Below, in pieces: positions 25,245-33,975 of a stretch of 64,000 nucleotides of DNA. Source of the stretch: Antrihabitans spumae (GTDB lineage: Bacteria > Actinomycetota > Actinomycetes > Mycobacteriales > Mycobacteriaceae). The stretch covers positions 1-64,000 of the forward strand of contig NZ_JBIMSN010000008.1 in NCBI RefSeq assembly GCF_043944905.1, in the 5' to 3' direction. Made by a program: the position numbers and the translations under genes. The first letter of the stretch is position 1, and each line of letters opens with the position of its first letter. Below the pieces are notes generated by a model. The model saw nothing but the letters and a program-made list of their open reading frames with translations, was not told the origin of the DNA and made no database searches.

Positions 25245-25405
25245 AGTACCGGCGTCGCGACCCCATCACCCCACTTCGGCACCGGGGGAGTTCAATACCA
25301 CAAGCTTCGGGTCCGGTGTCGACAGGACAGTGTTCTCCCTTAGGCTATGCAGACCAGTGCCGACTCCTACCGGATCGGGCTCACCATCACACGGAGGTCT
25401 TCTCA

Positions 25406-26446
25406 GTGCCAATCGCGACTCCCGAGGTCTATGCCGAGATGCTTGGTCGGGCGAAAGAGCACGCTTTTGCCTTTCCTGCGATCAACTGCACGTCGTCGGA
25501 AACGATCAACGCCGCCATCAAAGGCTTCGCGGATGCGGGCAGCGACGGCATCATCCAGTTCTCCACCGGCGGAGCCGAGTTCGGTTCGGGACTCGGTATC
25601 AAGGACATGGTTGTCGGCGCTGTAGCGCTCGCCGAATTCGCGCATGTGATCGCAGCCAAGTACGACGTGACGATTGCACTGCACACCGATCACTGCCCCA
25701 AGGACAAGCTCGATTCCTACGTGCGTCCGCTGCTCGCGATCTCGCAGGAGCGCGTCGACGCAGGCAAAAATCCGTTGTTCCAGTCGCACATGTGGGACGG
25801 TTCGGCCGTGCCGATCGACGAGAACCTCGAGATCGCGCAGGATCTCCTTGCCCGCGCAGCAGCTGCGCGAATCATTCTCGAAATCGAAATCGGTGTCGTC
25901 GGTGGTGAGGAAGACGGTGTCGAAGCCGAAATCAACGACAAGCTCTATACCTCGTCGGAAGACTTCGCCAAGACCGTCGACGCCCTCGGCGCAGGCGATA
26001 CCGGCTCGCGGTACCTCCTCGCTGCGACGTTCGGCAACGTGCACGGCGTCTACAAGCCCGGCAACGTTGTGCTCAAGCCGGAGGTGCTCGCGGAAGGTCA
26101 GCGCGTGGCATCCGAGAAGCTCGGGCTTCCGGAAGGTTCGAAGCCGTTCGACTTCGTGTTCCACGGCGGCTCGGGATCGCTCAAGTCGGAGATCGACGAC
26201 TCGCTGCAGTACGGCGTCATCAAGATGAACGTCGACACCGACACCCAGTACGCGTTCACACGTCCGATGGTTGGGCACTTCTTCTCGAACTACGACGGTG
26301 TGCTCAAGGTCGACGGCGAGGTCGGTAACAAGAAGTTCTACGACCCGCGCAGCTACCTCAAGAAGGCCGAAGCCGGCATGAGCGCTCGCGTGATCGAGGC
26401 CTGCAACGACCTCAAGTCCGCGGGTCGTTCTGTCAGCGCAGGCTAG
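25406..26446 (+). CDS. fba: Class II fructose-bisphosphate aldolase
   Basis: A 346-residue zinc aldolase that splits fructose-1,6-bisphosphate into dihydroxyacetone phosphate and glyceraldehyde-3-phosphate in glycolysis. Visible are the zinc/active-site segment ALHTDHCPKDKL, the Glu-rich metal region IGVVGGEEDGVE, ATFGNVHGVYKPGN with a zinc His, FVFHGGSGS and MNVDTDTQ. The GTG at 25406 has ACGGAGGT 7 bases upstream and gives the family length (344 in M. tuberculosis). It lies 13 bp before the EmbR-like gene. Confidence 0.96.
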   Translation: MPIATPEVYAEMLGRAKEHAFAFPAINCTSSETINAAIKGFADAGSDGIIQFSTGGAEFGSGLGIKDMVVGAVALAEFAHVIAAKYDVTIALHTDHCPKDKLDSYVRPLLAISQERVDAGKNPLFQSHMWDGSAVPIDENLEIAQDLLARAAAARIILEIEIGVVGGEEDGVEAEINDKLYTSSEDFAKTVDALGAGDTGSRYLLAATFGNVHGVYKPGNVVLKPEVLAEGQRVASEKLGLPEGSKPFDFVFHGGSGSLKSEIDDSLQYGVIKMNVDTDTQYAFTRPMVGHFFSNYDGVLKVDGEVGNKKFYDPRSYLKKAEAGMSARVIEACNDLKSAGRSVSAG

Positions 26447-26459
26447 GGGCGCGTAGGCG

Positions 26460-27584
26460 ATGGCCGGTCCGCGCGTGGATCTGCGCGTTCTCGGACCGGT
26501 ACAGCTGACTGTCGACGGGCAACCGTTGGCGATCGGCGGTCCGAAACCGCGGACGATGCTGGCATTGCTTGCCGTGAATCGGCGTAGAACAGTGCCGTCC
26601 GAGGCGATCGCCGACGCGGTATGGGACGACGATCCGCCCGACGCCTACGCATCGAGCTTGCAAGTGTTCGTGTCGAACCTGAGGAAGACGCTGCGCACGG
26701 CCGGAGTCGATCCTGCTGCCCTGCTCACCACCGCGTCGCCCGGTTACCGGCTCGAGATCGCGGACGTCGAGTCCGATCTCGGCCGGTTCGAGGCTGCGCG
26801 TTCGGCAGGAACCAAAGCGGCGGAATCCGGTGACCAGGCCGGTGCGGCGTTCTTCTTCGGTGCCGCGCTAGCCGAGTGGTCGGGCGCGGCGCTGTCGGAT
26901 CTGCGCGGTCTGCAGTTCGCCGACGACTTCGCCGCTGCGATGGACGAAGAACGTCTGCTGACGATCTCGGCACGCATCGATGCCGACATCGCGTGTGGGC
27001 GTGCGGCCGCGGTTGTCGGCGAGTTGGTGGCACTGACGACCGAGCACCCTTTGCGCGAGCCGCTCTGGGGTCAACTCGTCACCGCGCTGTACCTCTCGAA
27101 TCGGCAGGCAGAGGCTCTGGATGCGTGTCGGCGTGTTCGTGCGATTCTCGCCGACGAACTCGGCATCGATCCGAGCCCGGCCTTGGTGCAACTCGAGCAG
27201 CGTGTGCTGCGGCAGGAACCGCTGACGGTCGGCTCGGTCGAACAGGCCGCACGGTTGGCGAAGGCGATGAACGAAACGATCGGCGAGATACCGCAGGCTG
27301 TGCGGCGCGGCCGACTCCGTCTCGACGACGGTCGCGTCGTCGCGATTCCTTCTGACGGGTTACGAATCGGTCGGATGACGGACAACGATCTCGAACTCGA
27401 CGATCCGAAGGTCAGTCGCTATCACGCGCAGATCAGACCGAGCCCGGCCGGATTGTTGATACGGGATCTGCAGTCCGCGAACGGCGTCTACGTTCAGGGT
27501 CGCCAGATCGACGGCGGTTCGATTTTGTCCGACGGCGACGCAATCCGAATCGGGTCGACGCTGATGAGTTTCGAAGGCCGATAG
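26460..27584 (+). CDS. EmbR-like transcriptional regulator (SARP winged helix, BTAD, FHA)
   Basis: A 374-residue regulator: OmpR-type winged helix (about 5-98, with PRTMLALLAVNRRRTVPSEAIADAVW), bacterial activation domain of TPR-like helices (about 105-255) and a C-terminal FHA domain (about 285-374) with GRMTDNDLELDDPKVSRYHAQI and SANGVYVQG. This is the EmbR layout, in which the FHA domain binds a phosphothreonine made by a Ser/Thr kinase such as PknH and this alters DNA binding. No kinase gene is adjacent. It follows fba closely and ends at a palindromic repeat. Confidence 0.85.
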   Translation: MAGPRVDLRVLGPVQLTVDGQPLAIGGPKPRTMLALLAVNRRRTVPSEAIADAVWDDDPPDAYASSLQVFVSNLRKTLRTAGVDPAALLTTASPGYRLEIADVESDLGRFEAARSAGTKAAESGDQAGAAFFFGAALAEWSGAALSDLRGLQFADDFAAAMDEERLLTISARIDADIACGRAAAVVGELVALTTEHPLREPLWGQLVTALYLSNRQAEALDACRRVRAILADELGIDPSPALVQLEQRVLRQEPLTVGSVEQAARLAKAMNETIGEIPQAVRRGRLRLDDGRVVAIPSDGLRIGRMTDNDLELDDPKVSRYHAQIRPSPAGLLIRDLQSANGVYVQGRQIDGGSILSDGDAIRIGSTLMSFEGR

Positions 27585-27653
27585 GCGGCTTCGCCGCTTG
27601 TGAGTCCTTTTGGTGGTCGGGCCCGCCGAAAGTGCGCACGAGCGCGGAGCGCC
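27584..27653. repeat. Dispersed palindromic repeat, copy A (70 bp)
   Basis: The unit begins GGCGGCTTCGCCGC, passes through TGTGAGTCCTTTTGGTGG and a GGGCCC centre, and ends CGCGGAGCGCC. It has the same 70-bp length and order as copy C at 53402, with more mismatches between the arms. It starts at the last base of the EmbR-like stop codon. It probably folds as a long hairpin. Confidence 0.75.
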
Positions 27654-27659
27654 TCACCC

Positions 27660-27709
27660 GGAGCTGGGACCCGATCCACTTCCCTCCAAGTGGACCCGGC
27701 CCCAGCTCC
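27660..27709. terminator. Long imperfect hairpin between convergent genes
   Basis: Two 22-base arms (27660-27681 and 27688-27709) start with GGAGCTGGG and end with CCCAGCTCC, closing on TCCACTT-CCCTCC-AAGTGGA. Three positions are mismatched. It lies between the EmbR-like gene and the convergent Rv0361-like gene, so a two-way transcription stop is likely. The remaining 27710-27786 has a short CCCC-GCAT-GGGG hairpin and no gene. Confidence 0.65.
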
Positions 27710-27786
27710 CCCCTCTTGGGTAGGACCTAGGTTGCCGTGCCCCGCATGGGGTTTGCTTAAGAAGTGCTTAAAGCGAGCGGATCCGA

Positions 27787-28854
27787 TCAGGCTGGCGGGT
27801 CGCACACCTTCCAGCCGTCGTCGGATTCCTCCAGGTTGAGGGTCCGCGACACCCGGTTGCTCGGGTCGGCCTTCGTGTAGGCGGTCACCGAAGCAATCGC
27901 GGTCCGGTCCGTGATCTGGACGGCGTCGACGCTCTGCACCACAGGGATCGCCGCTGTCTCGACCGCTGACTTGTAGACATCGGCGAACTGCTCGTCGGTA
28001 AGACCGTTGTAGTACTCGGCGCTTGCACCGCACGACGTACGGCGCAGTGTCTGAATGTCGCCGTCGCCGAGTGCGTTCGAGTACGACGTTATCGATTGCC
28101 GAATCTGCGCTTCGGGAGTGTTTGCATCCTCGTTGGTTCCGGTCGCAACGACAGCGACCGCGACGATCGCTGCAATCAGCAGCAACGCGGCGAACGCAGC
28201 TGCGAACCACTTGCCACGCTTGCGTTTGGGAACTTCGGCGGGGGCGACGCGTTGCGGCTTGGCGACGGGCGGTGGCGGTGGTTTGCGATCGGGCTGCTCC
28301 GGAGCAGGCGCGGCCGGGGGCGGCTGCGTTGGCGGTGCTGCCGGCGGTGGTGTCGCCGCGGCAGGAGCGGGCGGACGCGGTGCAGGCGGGCGGGGAGCAG
28401 GCGGCCGTGGCGCGGGAGGTGCGGGCGGTGCAGGAGCTTCGGCAGGCGGAGCAGCAGCAGCCGGCGGTGGCGCGGCTACGCGAGGTTCGGGCTTGCGAAC
28501 CTGAACGGGCCGGACCGACATCTTCTTCGGATCAGCAGCCTTGGCTGCGGCGGGGATCGCTTCGGTGACTGCCTCGTCTGCGGGCGACTTAGCAGCCTGC
28601 GCCGCCGGTGCAGCCTGCTGCACCGGGATGGCAACGGTCGGAGCTTCGGCGCGGGCGGTCTCGGCTGCGGCCTTCTGCGCAGGTATGGCCACGGTGGGTG
28701 CGGCGGCAGCAGAAGGTGCGGCTGCAGGCTCAGCAGCTGTCTCTTCAGGAGCTGTCTTTTCGGCAGCACTGTCGGCAGTCTTCGCTTGGTCTGCAGCGGG
28801 CGCGGTGGGACCGGTCGGGGACTGTGGCGTCTTGTTGTCGTTCGCGTCCGGCAC
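27787..28854 (-). CDS. Proline/alanine-rich membrane protein (Rv0361-like)
   Basis: A 355-residue protein: a long cytoplasmic Ala/Pro-rich region (about 1-220, with four PRPPAP-like repeats near the middle), a basic KRKRGKW, one transmembrane helix (about 224-246, AAFAALLLIAAIVAVAVVATG) and an outer domain of about 105 residues with an NTF2/DUF4878-like feel (IRQSITSYSNALGDGDIQTLRRTSC, WKVCDPP). The GTG start has AAGGGG upstream. It matches Rv0361 by position and layout. Function unknown, perhaps a cell-envelope scaffold. Confidence 0.75.
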   Translation of the reverse strand: MPDANDNKTPQSPTGPTAPAADQAKTADSAAEKTAPEETAAEPAAAPSAAAAPTVAIPAQKAAAETARAEAPTVAIPVQQAAPAAQAAKSPADEAVTEAIPAAAKAADPKKMSVRPVQVRKPEPRVAAPPPAAAAPPAEAPAPPAPPAPRPPAPRPPAPRPPAPAAATPPPAAPPTQPPPAAPAPEQPDRKPPPPPVAKPQRVAPAEVPKRKRGKWFAAAFAALLLIAAIVAVAVVATGTNEDANTPEAQIRQSITSYSNALGDGDIQTLRRTSCGASAEYYNGLTDEQFADVYKSAVETAAIPVVQSVDAVQITDRTAIASVTAYTKADPSNRVSRTLNLEESDDGWKVCDPPA

Positions 28855-28964
28855 GCACTACCCCTTGCACTTGTTGACCTGTATTGCGGTGAGTGATGCC
28901 AGCAGAAGTGCGGAACTGGCACGTCGCTGTTTGCCCCGCCTCGCCGACCGGCACAATGTAACCT

Positions 28965-29381
28965 ATGACGTCCTTTGGTGACCTGCTTGGACCACAGCCG
29001 ACACTGCTTCCGGGGGATGACGACGCGGAGTCCGCGCTGCTGAACCACGAAGACCCGGCGACCGTTGCCGCCGCACATCCGACAGCGTCGATTGCATGGG
29101 CGTATCTGGCGGAGCGCGCGTTCGACGAAGGCGCAACCATCACGGCGTACGCCTACGCCCGTACCGGCTACCACCGCGGTCTCGATCAGCTGCGGCGCAA
29201 CGGGTGGAAGGGATTCGGTCCGGTTCCCTACAGCCACGAACCGAACCGCGGCTTCCTGAGATGTGTTGCGGTGCTTGCCAAGGCAGCGAACGCCATCGGT
29301 GAGTCGGACGAGTACGCGCGCTGCCTGGACCTACTCGAAGATTGCGATCCACGGGCCGCGGAAGCACTTGGCGTCGACTAG
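28965..29381 (+). CDS. DUF3151 protein (Rv0360c-like)
   Basis: A 138-residue soluble protein conserved across actinobacteria, recognised by LLGPQPTLLPGD at the start, AWAYLAERA in the first half and a helical TPR-like pattern with GYHRGLDQLRRNGWKGFGPVPYSHEPN. No catalytic motif is evident and its function is unknown. It is divergent from the Rv0361-like gene, as in M. tuberculosis, which supports the synteny. Its 3' end overlaps the likely start of the FUSC-type gene. Confidence 0.88.
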   Translation: MTSFGDLLGPQPTLLPGDDDAESALLNHEDPATVAAAHPTASIAWAYLAERAFDEGATITAYAYARTGYHRGLDQLRRNGWKGFGPVPYSHEPNRGFLRCVAVLAKAANAIGESDEYARCLDLLEDCDPRAAEALGVD

Positions 29382-30540
29382 ACGTTTCGTCCCGAATCGG
29401 GCCAAGACCAAGGACCGAGTCCGGGATTCACTGCATCGGGTTCGTGCGTCACTGCTCCCGATTCTGCAGTGCGCGCTGGCTGCCGGCGGGGCGTGGTGGA
29501 TTGCGACGGAAGTCGTCGGTCACCCGAAACCGTTCTTCGCGCCCATCGCTGCTGTCGTGTCGCTCGGCATCGCGCTCGGCGCGCGGATGCGGCGGTCCAT
29601 CGAGCTGATCGTGGGCGTCTCGGTCGGCATCGGTATCGGCGACCTGCTGATAGTCCTGATCGGCAGCGGGACCTGGCAGATCGTTCTCGTCGTTGCGCTT
29701 GCCATGACCACCGCCGTTCTGCTCGACGGTGGACCTGTCATCGCCGTGCAGGCGGCAAGTTCCGCAGTGCTGGTCGCGACGCTGCTGCCGCCGGGTGCTA
29801 GCGGCAATTTCGATCGGATGCTCGACGCGTTGGTCGGCGGTTTGATGGGCATCGCGGTGGTTGCGATCGTGCCGACCCATCCGATGTTGCGTGCGCGCGA
29901 CACCGCGGGCGACGTTCTCGGTGTGGCATCGGATGTGCTGCGACTCTGTGCCGACGGCTTGATGGAGCAAAATCCCAAGCTGCTCGTCGAAGCCTTGAAG
30001 CAGGCGCGCGCGAGCCAGACCAAACTCGATGCGCTCCGCAACGACCTCACGAGTGGTCGTGAGATCAGCCGAATCTCGCCGTTGCACTGGAATACGCGCG
30101 CGCGCGTCGTCCGGCTCGATGCGATGGCCGAGCCGCTCGACAACGCGCTGCGCAACATTCGTGTGTTGGTTCGGCGGTCTTTGTCCCTCGTTCGTGACGA
30201 CGAGATCCTCGACCCACGACTGGTCGACGAGGTGGAAAAGCTGTCGCATGCGGTCGACGTGCTGCGAAGCATGATTCTCGCGAAACCCGGCGAGGATCCC
30301 GACGAACTCGAAGTGCAGCGGGTGCTGCGTGCGGTGGCAGCGGGTGCGCGCTACGAGTTGGTCAGCAGGGGCGGACTGTCGGCAAACGTGGTTCTCGCAC
30401 AGCTACGTTCGACGATCGTCGACCTACTGCAGGCGTCGGGTCTCGACCGTAAGGCTGCGTTGTCGATGCTGCCGCCGACCGTCGAGCATCCGTACGTGGC
30501 GCCGGAAGAAGGCTTCGGGCTGGACGGACCGGCTACCTAG
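29368..30540 (+). CDS. FUSC/aromatic acid exporter-type membrane protein
   Basis: About 390 residues. Six hydrophobic segments in the first 150 residues (CALAAGGAWWIATEVVG, FFAPIAAVVSLGIALGARM, IVLVVALAMTTAVLLDG) resemble ArAE_1/FUSC half-transporters. A long helical cytoplasmic region follows (about 170-370). Such proteins are proposed to export aromatic acids, often as dimers. The start is uncertain: a TTG at 29368 overlapping the DUF3151 stop is chosen, and a GTG at 29263 would add 35 unlikely residues. The stop overlaps the convergent PPOX gene. Confidence 0.72.
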   Translation: MASTRRFVPNRAKTKDRVRDSLHRVRASLLPILQCALAAGGAWWIATEVVGHPKPFFAPIAAVVSLGIALGARMRRSIELIVGVSVGIGIGDLLIVLIGSGTWQIVLVVALAMTTAVLLDGGPVIAVQAASSAVLVATLLPPGASGNFDRMLDALVGGLMGIAVVAIVPTHPMLRARDTAGDVLGVASDVLRLCADGLMEQNPKLLVEALKQARASQTKLDALRNDLTSGREISRISPLHWNTRARVVRLDAMAEPLDNALRNIRVLVRRSLSLVRDDEILDPRLVDEVEKLSHAVDVLRSMILAKPGEDPDELEVQRVLRAVAAGARYELVSRGGLSANVVLAQLRSTIVDLLQASGLDRKAALSMLPPTVEHPYVAPEEGFGLDGPAT

Positions 30541-30994
30541 TGGTCCGCCGCACCCCTGCTCCCGGCTGCCACAGGTCGACGTGCAGGCGCTCGTCATCGA
30601 CGGTGACGAGTACGGCCTCCTCGATGTCGAGCACAAAAAAGTGTGCTTCCCCTGGGTTTTCGGGGTAGCAGTTCACGATCGTCGTCTTTTCGTCACCGTC
30701 GAGTTCGCGGGCGCGGCCACTGATCTTCGCGTCGCCGCCGTCCATGGTGTGGTGTCCCGGATTGCTGTGCAGCGCGAAGCGCGGTTCCCGTTGCAGATCA
30801 AGGGCTTTGCGTGCACCGATCATGGAGCCGAGTACCAACTGACCCGCGAACATCTCGACCTCCGTGCCACTCACGCGGGGTGAGCCGTCCTTGCGAAGCG
30901 TGGCAATGACGTGATGTTTGTGTGCGCTCAGTCGCGCCGCGATTGCCGAGGCCAGGTCGGGTGCTTCGTCGTTGAACTGCTGCCAGGTCGCCAT
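30533..30994 (-). CDS. Pyridoxamine 5'-phosphate oxidase-fold protein (PPOX/FDOR type)
   Basis: A 153-residue split-barrel flavin or F420-binding protein. SAHKHHVIATLRKDGSPRVSGTEVEMFAGQLVLGS is the classic first half of this fold, and KALDLQREPRFALH follows. These proteins bind FMN, F420 or heme, and no specific substrate can be named. The ATG at 30994 begins directly before the domain. It is divergent from the WYL regulator across a perfect inverted repeat, so it is a good candidate for its target. Confidence 0.8.
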   Translation of the reverse strand: MATWQQFNDEAPDLASAIAARLSAHKHHVIATLRKDGSPRVSGTEVEMFAGQLVLGSMIGARKALDLQREPRFALHSNPGHHTMDGGDAKISGRARELDGDEKTTIVNCYPENPGEAHFFVLDIEEAVLVTVDDERLHVDLWQPGAGVRRTTR

Positions 30995-31014
30995 GGCTAC
31001 AGTCTGCGGGGTGA

Positions 31015-31037
31015 TTACTGACATCTTCTGTCAGTAA
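31015..31037. promoter_or_regulatory. Perfect inverted repeat between PPOX and WYL genes
   Basis: TTACTGACA-TCTTC-TGTCAGTAA has 9-bp perfect arms and a 5-base spacer. It lies 20 bp before each of the two divergent starts (30994 and 31058), so it could control both. The WYL regulator is the likely binder by position. Confidence 0.6.
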
Positions 31038-31057
31038 ATACGGATAGGCTCGATTGC

Positions 31058-32005
31058 GTGCGGTCCAGTCGGCTCGTCGAGATGATGCTGCGCCTGCAGG
31101 GCAGCCGTAGGACGACCGCTGCGGCGCTCGCAGACGACCTCGGGGTTTCGCTGCGAACTGTGTATCGCGACATTGCCGACCTATCGGCTGCGGGTGTTCC
31201 GCTGTGGACCGAGACGGGTCGCAACGGCGGCATCAGGTTGCTCGATGGCTGGCAGTCGAAGCTGTCCGGGCTTACCGGTGCCGAGACGTCTGCGCTGATG
31301 TTGCTCGGTGTTCCCGCACTCGCCGACGACCTCGGTTTGGGCTCCGTTGCCGCAAGCGCGGAGTCGAAGTTGCTCGGAGCGCTGCCACTGCCGCTGCGAA
31401 TCGGCGCCGAACAGTGGCGTGATCGATTGCACGTCGATACTCCGGGCTGGTTTCGGCGTCCGCGTACACCTGATCCGCAGCTGCCGACCGTGGCGGACGC
31501 AGTGCTGCAGGGCCGACGACTGCGGATGGACTACCGCGGCTCCCAGCGGACCGTCGACCCGCTCGGCCTGGTCGCGAAGGCAGCTGTCTGGTATCTCGTC
31601 GCTCGCAGCCGCGGCCGAATTCTGTCGTATCGGACGTCGCGAATCACAGCTGCCGTCGTGCTCGCCGACGCCTTCGACCGTCCGGACGGGTTCGACCTTG
31701 TTGCATGGTGGGAGCACGCGGAGGCGGAGTTCGACAGGTCGCTGCTCCGGTTCGCCGCCACGCTGCGGTTGTCGCCGACGGCATGGCGCGATATCGCTCA
31801 CCACATCGGAACGGAGGCGGCGAGAGTGACGCCGTCGGCGCCGGACGAGTCGGGTTGGGTCACGGTCGAGTTGCTGTTGGAATCGGAGGAGGTCGCGCTC
31901 GGGCAGTTGACGGCGTTGGGTGCGGGGGTGGAAGTCGTCGCGCCGCAATCGCTTCGGCGGAGATTAGGTGCTGTCGGTGTGGCAATGGCCGCCCGCAACG
32001 GTTGA
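31058..32005 (+). CDS. HTH-WYL transcriptional regulator
   Basis: A 315-residue regulator of the PafB/C-DeoR-like class. The winged helix is at about 5-60 (LRLQGSRRTTAAALADDLGVSLRTVYRDIADLSAAGVPL), the WYL domain at about 135-215 (LRMDYRGSQRTVDPLGLVAKAAVWYLVARSRG) and a WCX extension follows. WYL domains sense nucleic acids or nucleotides in several families. The GTG start at 31058 lies 20 bp from a palindrome shared with the divergent PPOX gene, a regulator-target arrangement. Confidence 0.87.
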   Translation: MRSSRLVEMMLRLQGSRRTTAAALADDLGVSLRTVYRDIADLSAAGVPLWTETGRNGGIRLLDGWQSKLSGLTGAETSALMLLGVPALADDLGLGSVAASAESKLLGALPLPLRIGAEQWRDRLHVDTPGWFRRPRTPDPQLPTVADAVLQGRRLRMDYRGSQRTVDPLGLVAKAAVWYLVARSRGRILSYRTSRITAAVVLADAFDRPDGFDLVAWWEHAEAEFDRSLLRFAATLRLSPTAWRDIAHHIGTEAARVTPSAPDESGWVTVELLLESEEVALGQLTALGAGVEVVAPQSLRRRLGAVGVAMAARNG

Positions 32006-32075
32006 TGACTGCTAATAGAATCGAGAGGGTCGGGTGGCCTGCTCGGCAGACTGGCACAGGAGGAGGGGTTATCGC

Positions 32076-32654
32076 ATGGGCGTGACACTGGCAAAAGGCG
32101 GCAACGTATCGCTGTCGAAGGAGTCGCCGAACCTCACCGCCGTGACGATCGGGCTCGGCTGGGACGTTCGTGCGACCACCGGCGTCGAATTCGATCTGGA
32201 TGCGAGCGCCATCGGTCTGACGGATGGCGGTAAGGCCGTCAACGACAACTTCTTCGTCTTCTACAACAATCTGCGTTCGCCGGACGGTGCCATCGAGCAC
32301 ACCGGCGACAACCGCACCGGCGAGGGTGACGGCGACGACGAAAGCGTCAACATCGATCTGCTGGCGTTGTCGCCCGCGGTGCAGTCGGTGGTGTTCCCGG
32401 TGTCGATCCATGACGCCGATGCGCGCAGGCAGAACTTCGGGCAGGTCCGCAACGCCTTCATTCGTGTTGTCGATCGGACGTCCGGTACCGAACTGGCGCG
32501 CTTCGATCTCAGCGAGGACGCGTCCTCGGAGACGGCGATGATCTTCGGTGAGCTGTACCGCCGTGGTGCCGAGTGGAAGTTCCGAGCGGTCGGTCAGGGG
32601 TACGCGTCGGGGTTGTACGGCATCGTTCGCGACTACGGGATCAACGTGTCCTGA
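32076..32654 (+). CDS. terD: TerD-family stress protein
   Basis: A 192-residue TerD protein: MGVTLAKGGNVSLSKE at the start, GLGWDVR, FDLDASA, and calcium-binding acidic segments such as GDGDDESVNIDL and FPVSIHDADARRQNFGQV. TerD proteins bind calcium and are linked to tellurite and general stress resistance. This one is a single gene, not in a ter cluster. The ATG at 32076 begins the conserved sequence. The 3' end overlaps the convergent HxlR gene by 22 bp. Confidence 0.92.
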   Translation: MGVTLAKGGNVSLSKESPNLTAVTIGLGWDVRATTGVEFDLDASAIGLTDGGKAVNDNFFVFYNNLRSPDGAIEHTGDNRTGEGDGDDESVNIDLLALSPAVQSVVFPVSIHDADARRQNFGQVRNAFIRVVDRTSGTELARFDLSEDASSETAMIFGELYRRGAEWKFRAVGQGYASGLYGIVRDYGINVS

Positions 32655-33160
32655 GCGGTTAGCTCCGCCCACTTTCGCGGCGACACTTTGATTTTCAGGT
32701 GTTCCATCTCGACGACCTCGTCGGCGTCGCCGCGTAGTTGTACGCGGACGGGACTGTCCGACTTGTCGTCCAGGATGGTCAACGGCGCCCCGCCCGGGCC
32801 CTGTAGATATTTGTCGCCCCATTGCATCAGGGCCAGAACGGCCGGCAACAGATCGCGGCCCATCTGGGTGAGCACGTACTCGTGGCGGGTCCGCTTGCCG
32901 GGCTCGCGGTATGGCTGCTTCTCGAGCAATCCGGCAGCGGTCAGTTCTTTGAGCCGGGTTGCGGCGACCGCCTGGGTGATGCCGACACGCTCGGCGAAGT
33001 CGTCGAAACGTGTTGTGCCGTAGAAGGCTTCGCGCATCAGCAGGATCGCCGACCGGGTGCCGACGATCTCCATCGCCTTCGCGATCGAACATTCCGCTGT
33101 GTTCCAGCGGGAGCGGTCGGCGAGGGCGCCAGTGAGTTGCATTCCGGACATGTGTTTCAT
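32633..33160 (-). CDS. HxlR-family transcriptional regulator
   Basis: A 175-residue MarR-like winged helix of the HxlR type: CSIAKAMEIVGTRSAILLMREAFYGTTRFDDFAERVGITQAVAATRLKEL, then the wing YREPGKRTRHEYVLTQMG, plus a C-terminal extension. HxlR proteins often sense reactive carbonyls or oxidants through a conserved Cys (here C24 in NTAECSIAKA). It is divergent from a thioesterase-thiolase pair with an inverted repeat between them, which is probably its operator. Confidence 0.87.
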   Translation of the reverse strand: MKHMSGMQLTGALADRSRWNTAECSIAKAMEIVGTRSAILLMREAFYGTTRFDDFAERVGITQAVAATRLKELTAAGLLEKQPYREPGKRTRHEYVLTQMGRDLLPAVLALMQWGDKYLQGPGGAPLTILDDKSDSPVRVQLRGDADEVVEMEHLKIKVSPRKWAELTAQDTLIP

Positions 33161-33181
33161 ACTACATCTAACTTGCGTAAA

Positions 33182-33211
33182 CCATAGTCAGGTCCTACTG
33201 TCTAACTATGG
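33182..33211. promoter_or_regulatory. Inverted repeat CCATAGT-N16-ACTATGG between HxlR and thioesterase genes
   Basis: The left arm is 33182-33188 and the right arm is 33205-33211, with 7-bp perfect arms. The right arm contains the ATG of the thioesterase gene (33208). The position between the divergent genes suggests an HxlR operator that also covers the translation start. Confidence 0.45.
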
Positions 33212-33975
33212 CAATACAAAGTCAGCTAGCTGTAGCCGAGACGGCGACGGTCACAACCAGTTTCGACGCCACGTGGCTCGGCTTCGGCGGAGTGCACGGT
33301 GGGCTGTTGCTCGCCGCGCTCGCGGAAGCCGCTGCAGATCACGTCGGCAGCATCCCGATCGGGATATCGGCGCACATGTATGCACCCGTGCAGCCGGGTG
33401 AGGTGGAGATCGCTGTCGACGTCATACGCGCAGGCCGGACCGGCAGCGTGTCCGCGACTATCGAGGGTCGGGCGACAGCTCTGGTCCGAACGAGCCGCGA
33501 ACCGTTCGGAAACCGCACCTGGCCTTCGAGCAATTCGGTTGCAGCGGCAGAGCATCCGGAACAACTCGAACCGCTGGTACTTCCGGTCGACTTCGTCCCG
33601 TTCTCCCAGTACGTCGACATTCGGCCCGTGAACGCGGCGCGGCCCTTCGCAGGTGGGCACGAGCCTGAGTTCATCGTTTGGATTCGGCTGCGTGAGAACT
33701 TCGGACTGACCGAGCAGGGCCGCGCGGCCGTTCTGCTCGACGCCTTGCCTCCTGGACTCTTCGCGACGATGACAAGCCCCGTACTCATTCCGACGATCGA
33801 GATGACGGCACACTTCGCGCCGACCTCGAACTCGGGTAGCGATTGGTACTACCTGCGGCATCGCACCGCGTGCTCGACCGCCGACCTCAGTGTCGACGAG
33901 ACCGAACTCTTCACCGCGACAGGAGAACTGGCAGCACAGGCGCGTCAGCTTCGTCGCATCGTAAGAAAGGGATGA
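33208..33975 (+). CDS. Acyl-CoA thioesterase, TesB-like double hotdog
   Basis: A 255-residue protein with the hotdog pattern of actinobacterial TesB-like thioesterases: WLGFGGVHGGLLLAALAEAA in the first domain and a second domain ending in SDWYYLRHRTACSTADLSVDETELFTATGELAAQARQLRRI. It should hydrolyse an acyl-CoA. The gene runs directly into the thiolase gene (stop 33975, ATG 33976). Divergent HxlR regulator. The pair could limit or finish a beta-oxidation route, and the acyl group is unknown. Confidence 0.8.
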   Translation: MAIQSQLAVAETATVTTSFDATWLGFGGVHGGLLLAALAEAAADHVGSIPIGISAHMYAPVQPGEVEIAVDVIRAGRTGSVSATIEGRATALVRTSREPFGNRTWPSSNSVAAAEHPEQLEPLVLPVDFVPFSQYVDIRPVNAARPFAGGHEPEFIVWIRLRENFGLTEQGRAAVLLDALPPGLFATMTSPVLIPTIEMTAHFAPTSNSGSDWYYLRHRTACSTADLSVDETELFTATGELAAQARQLRRIVRKG

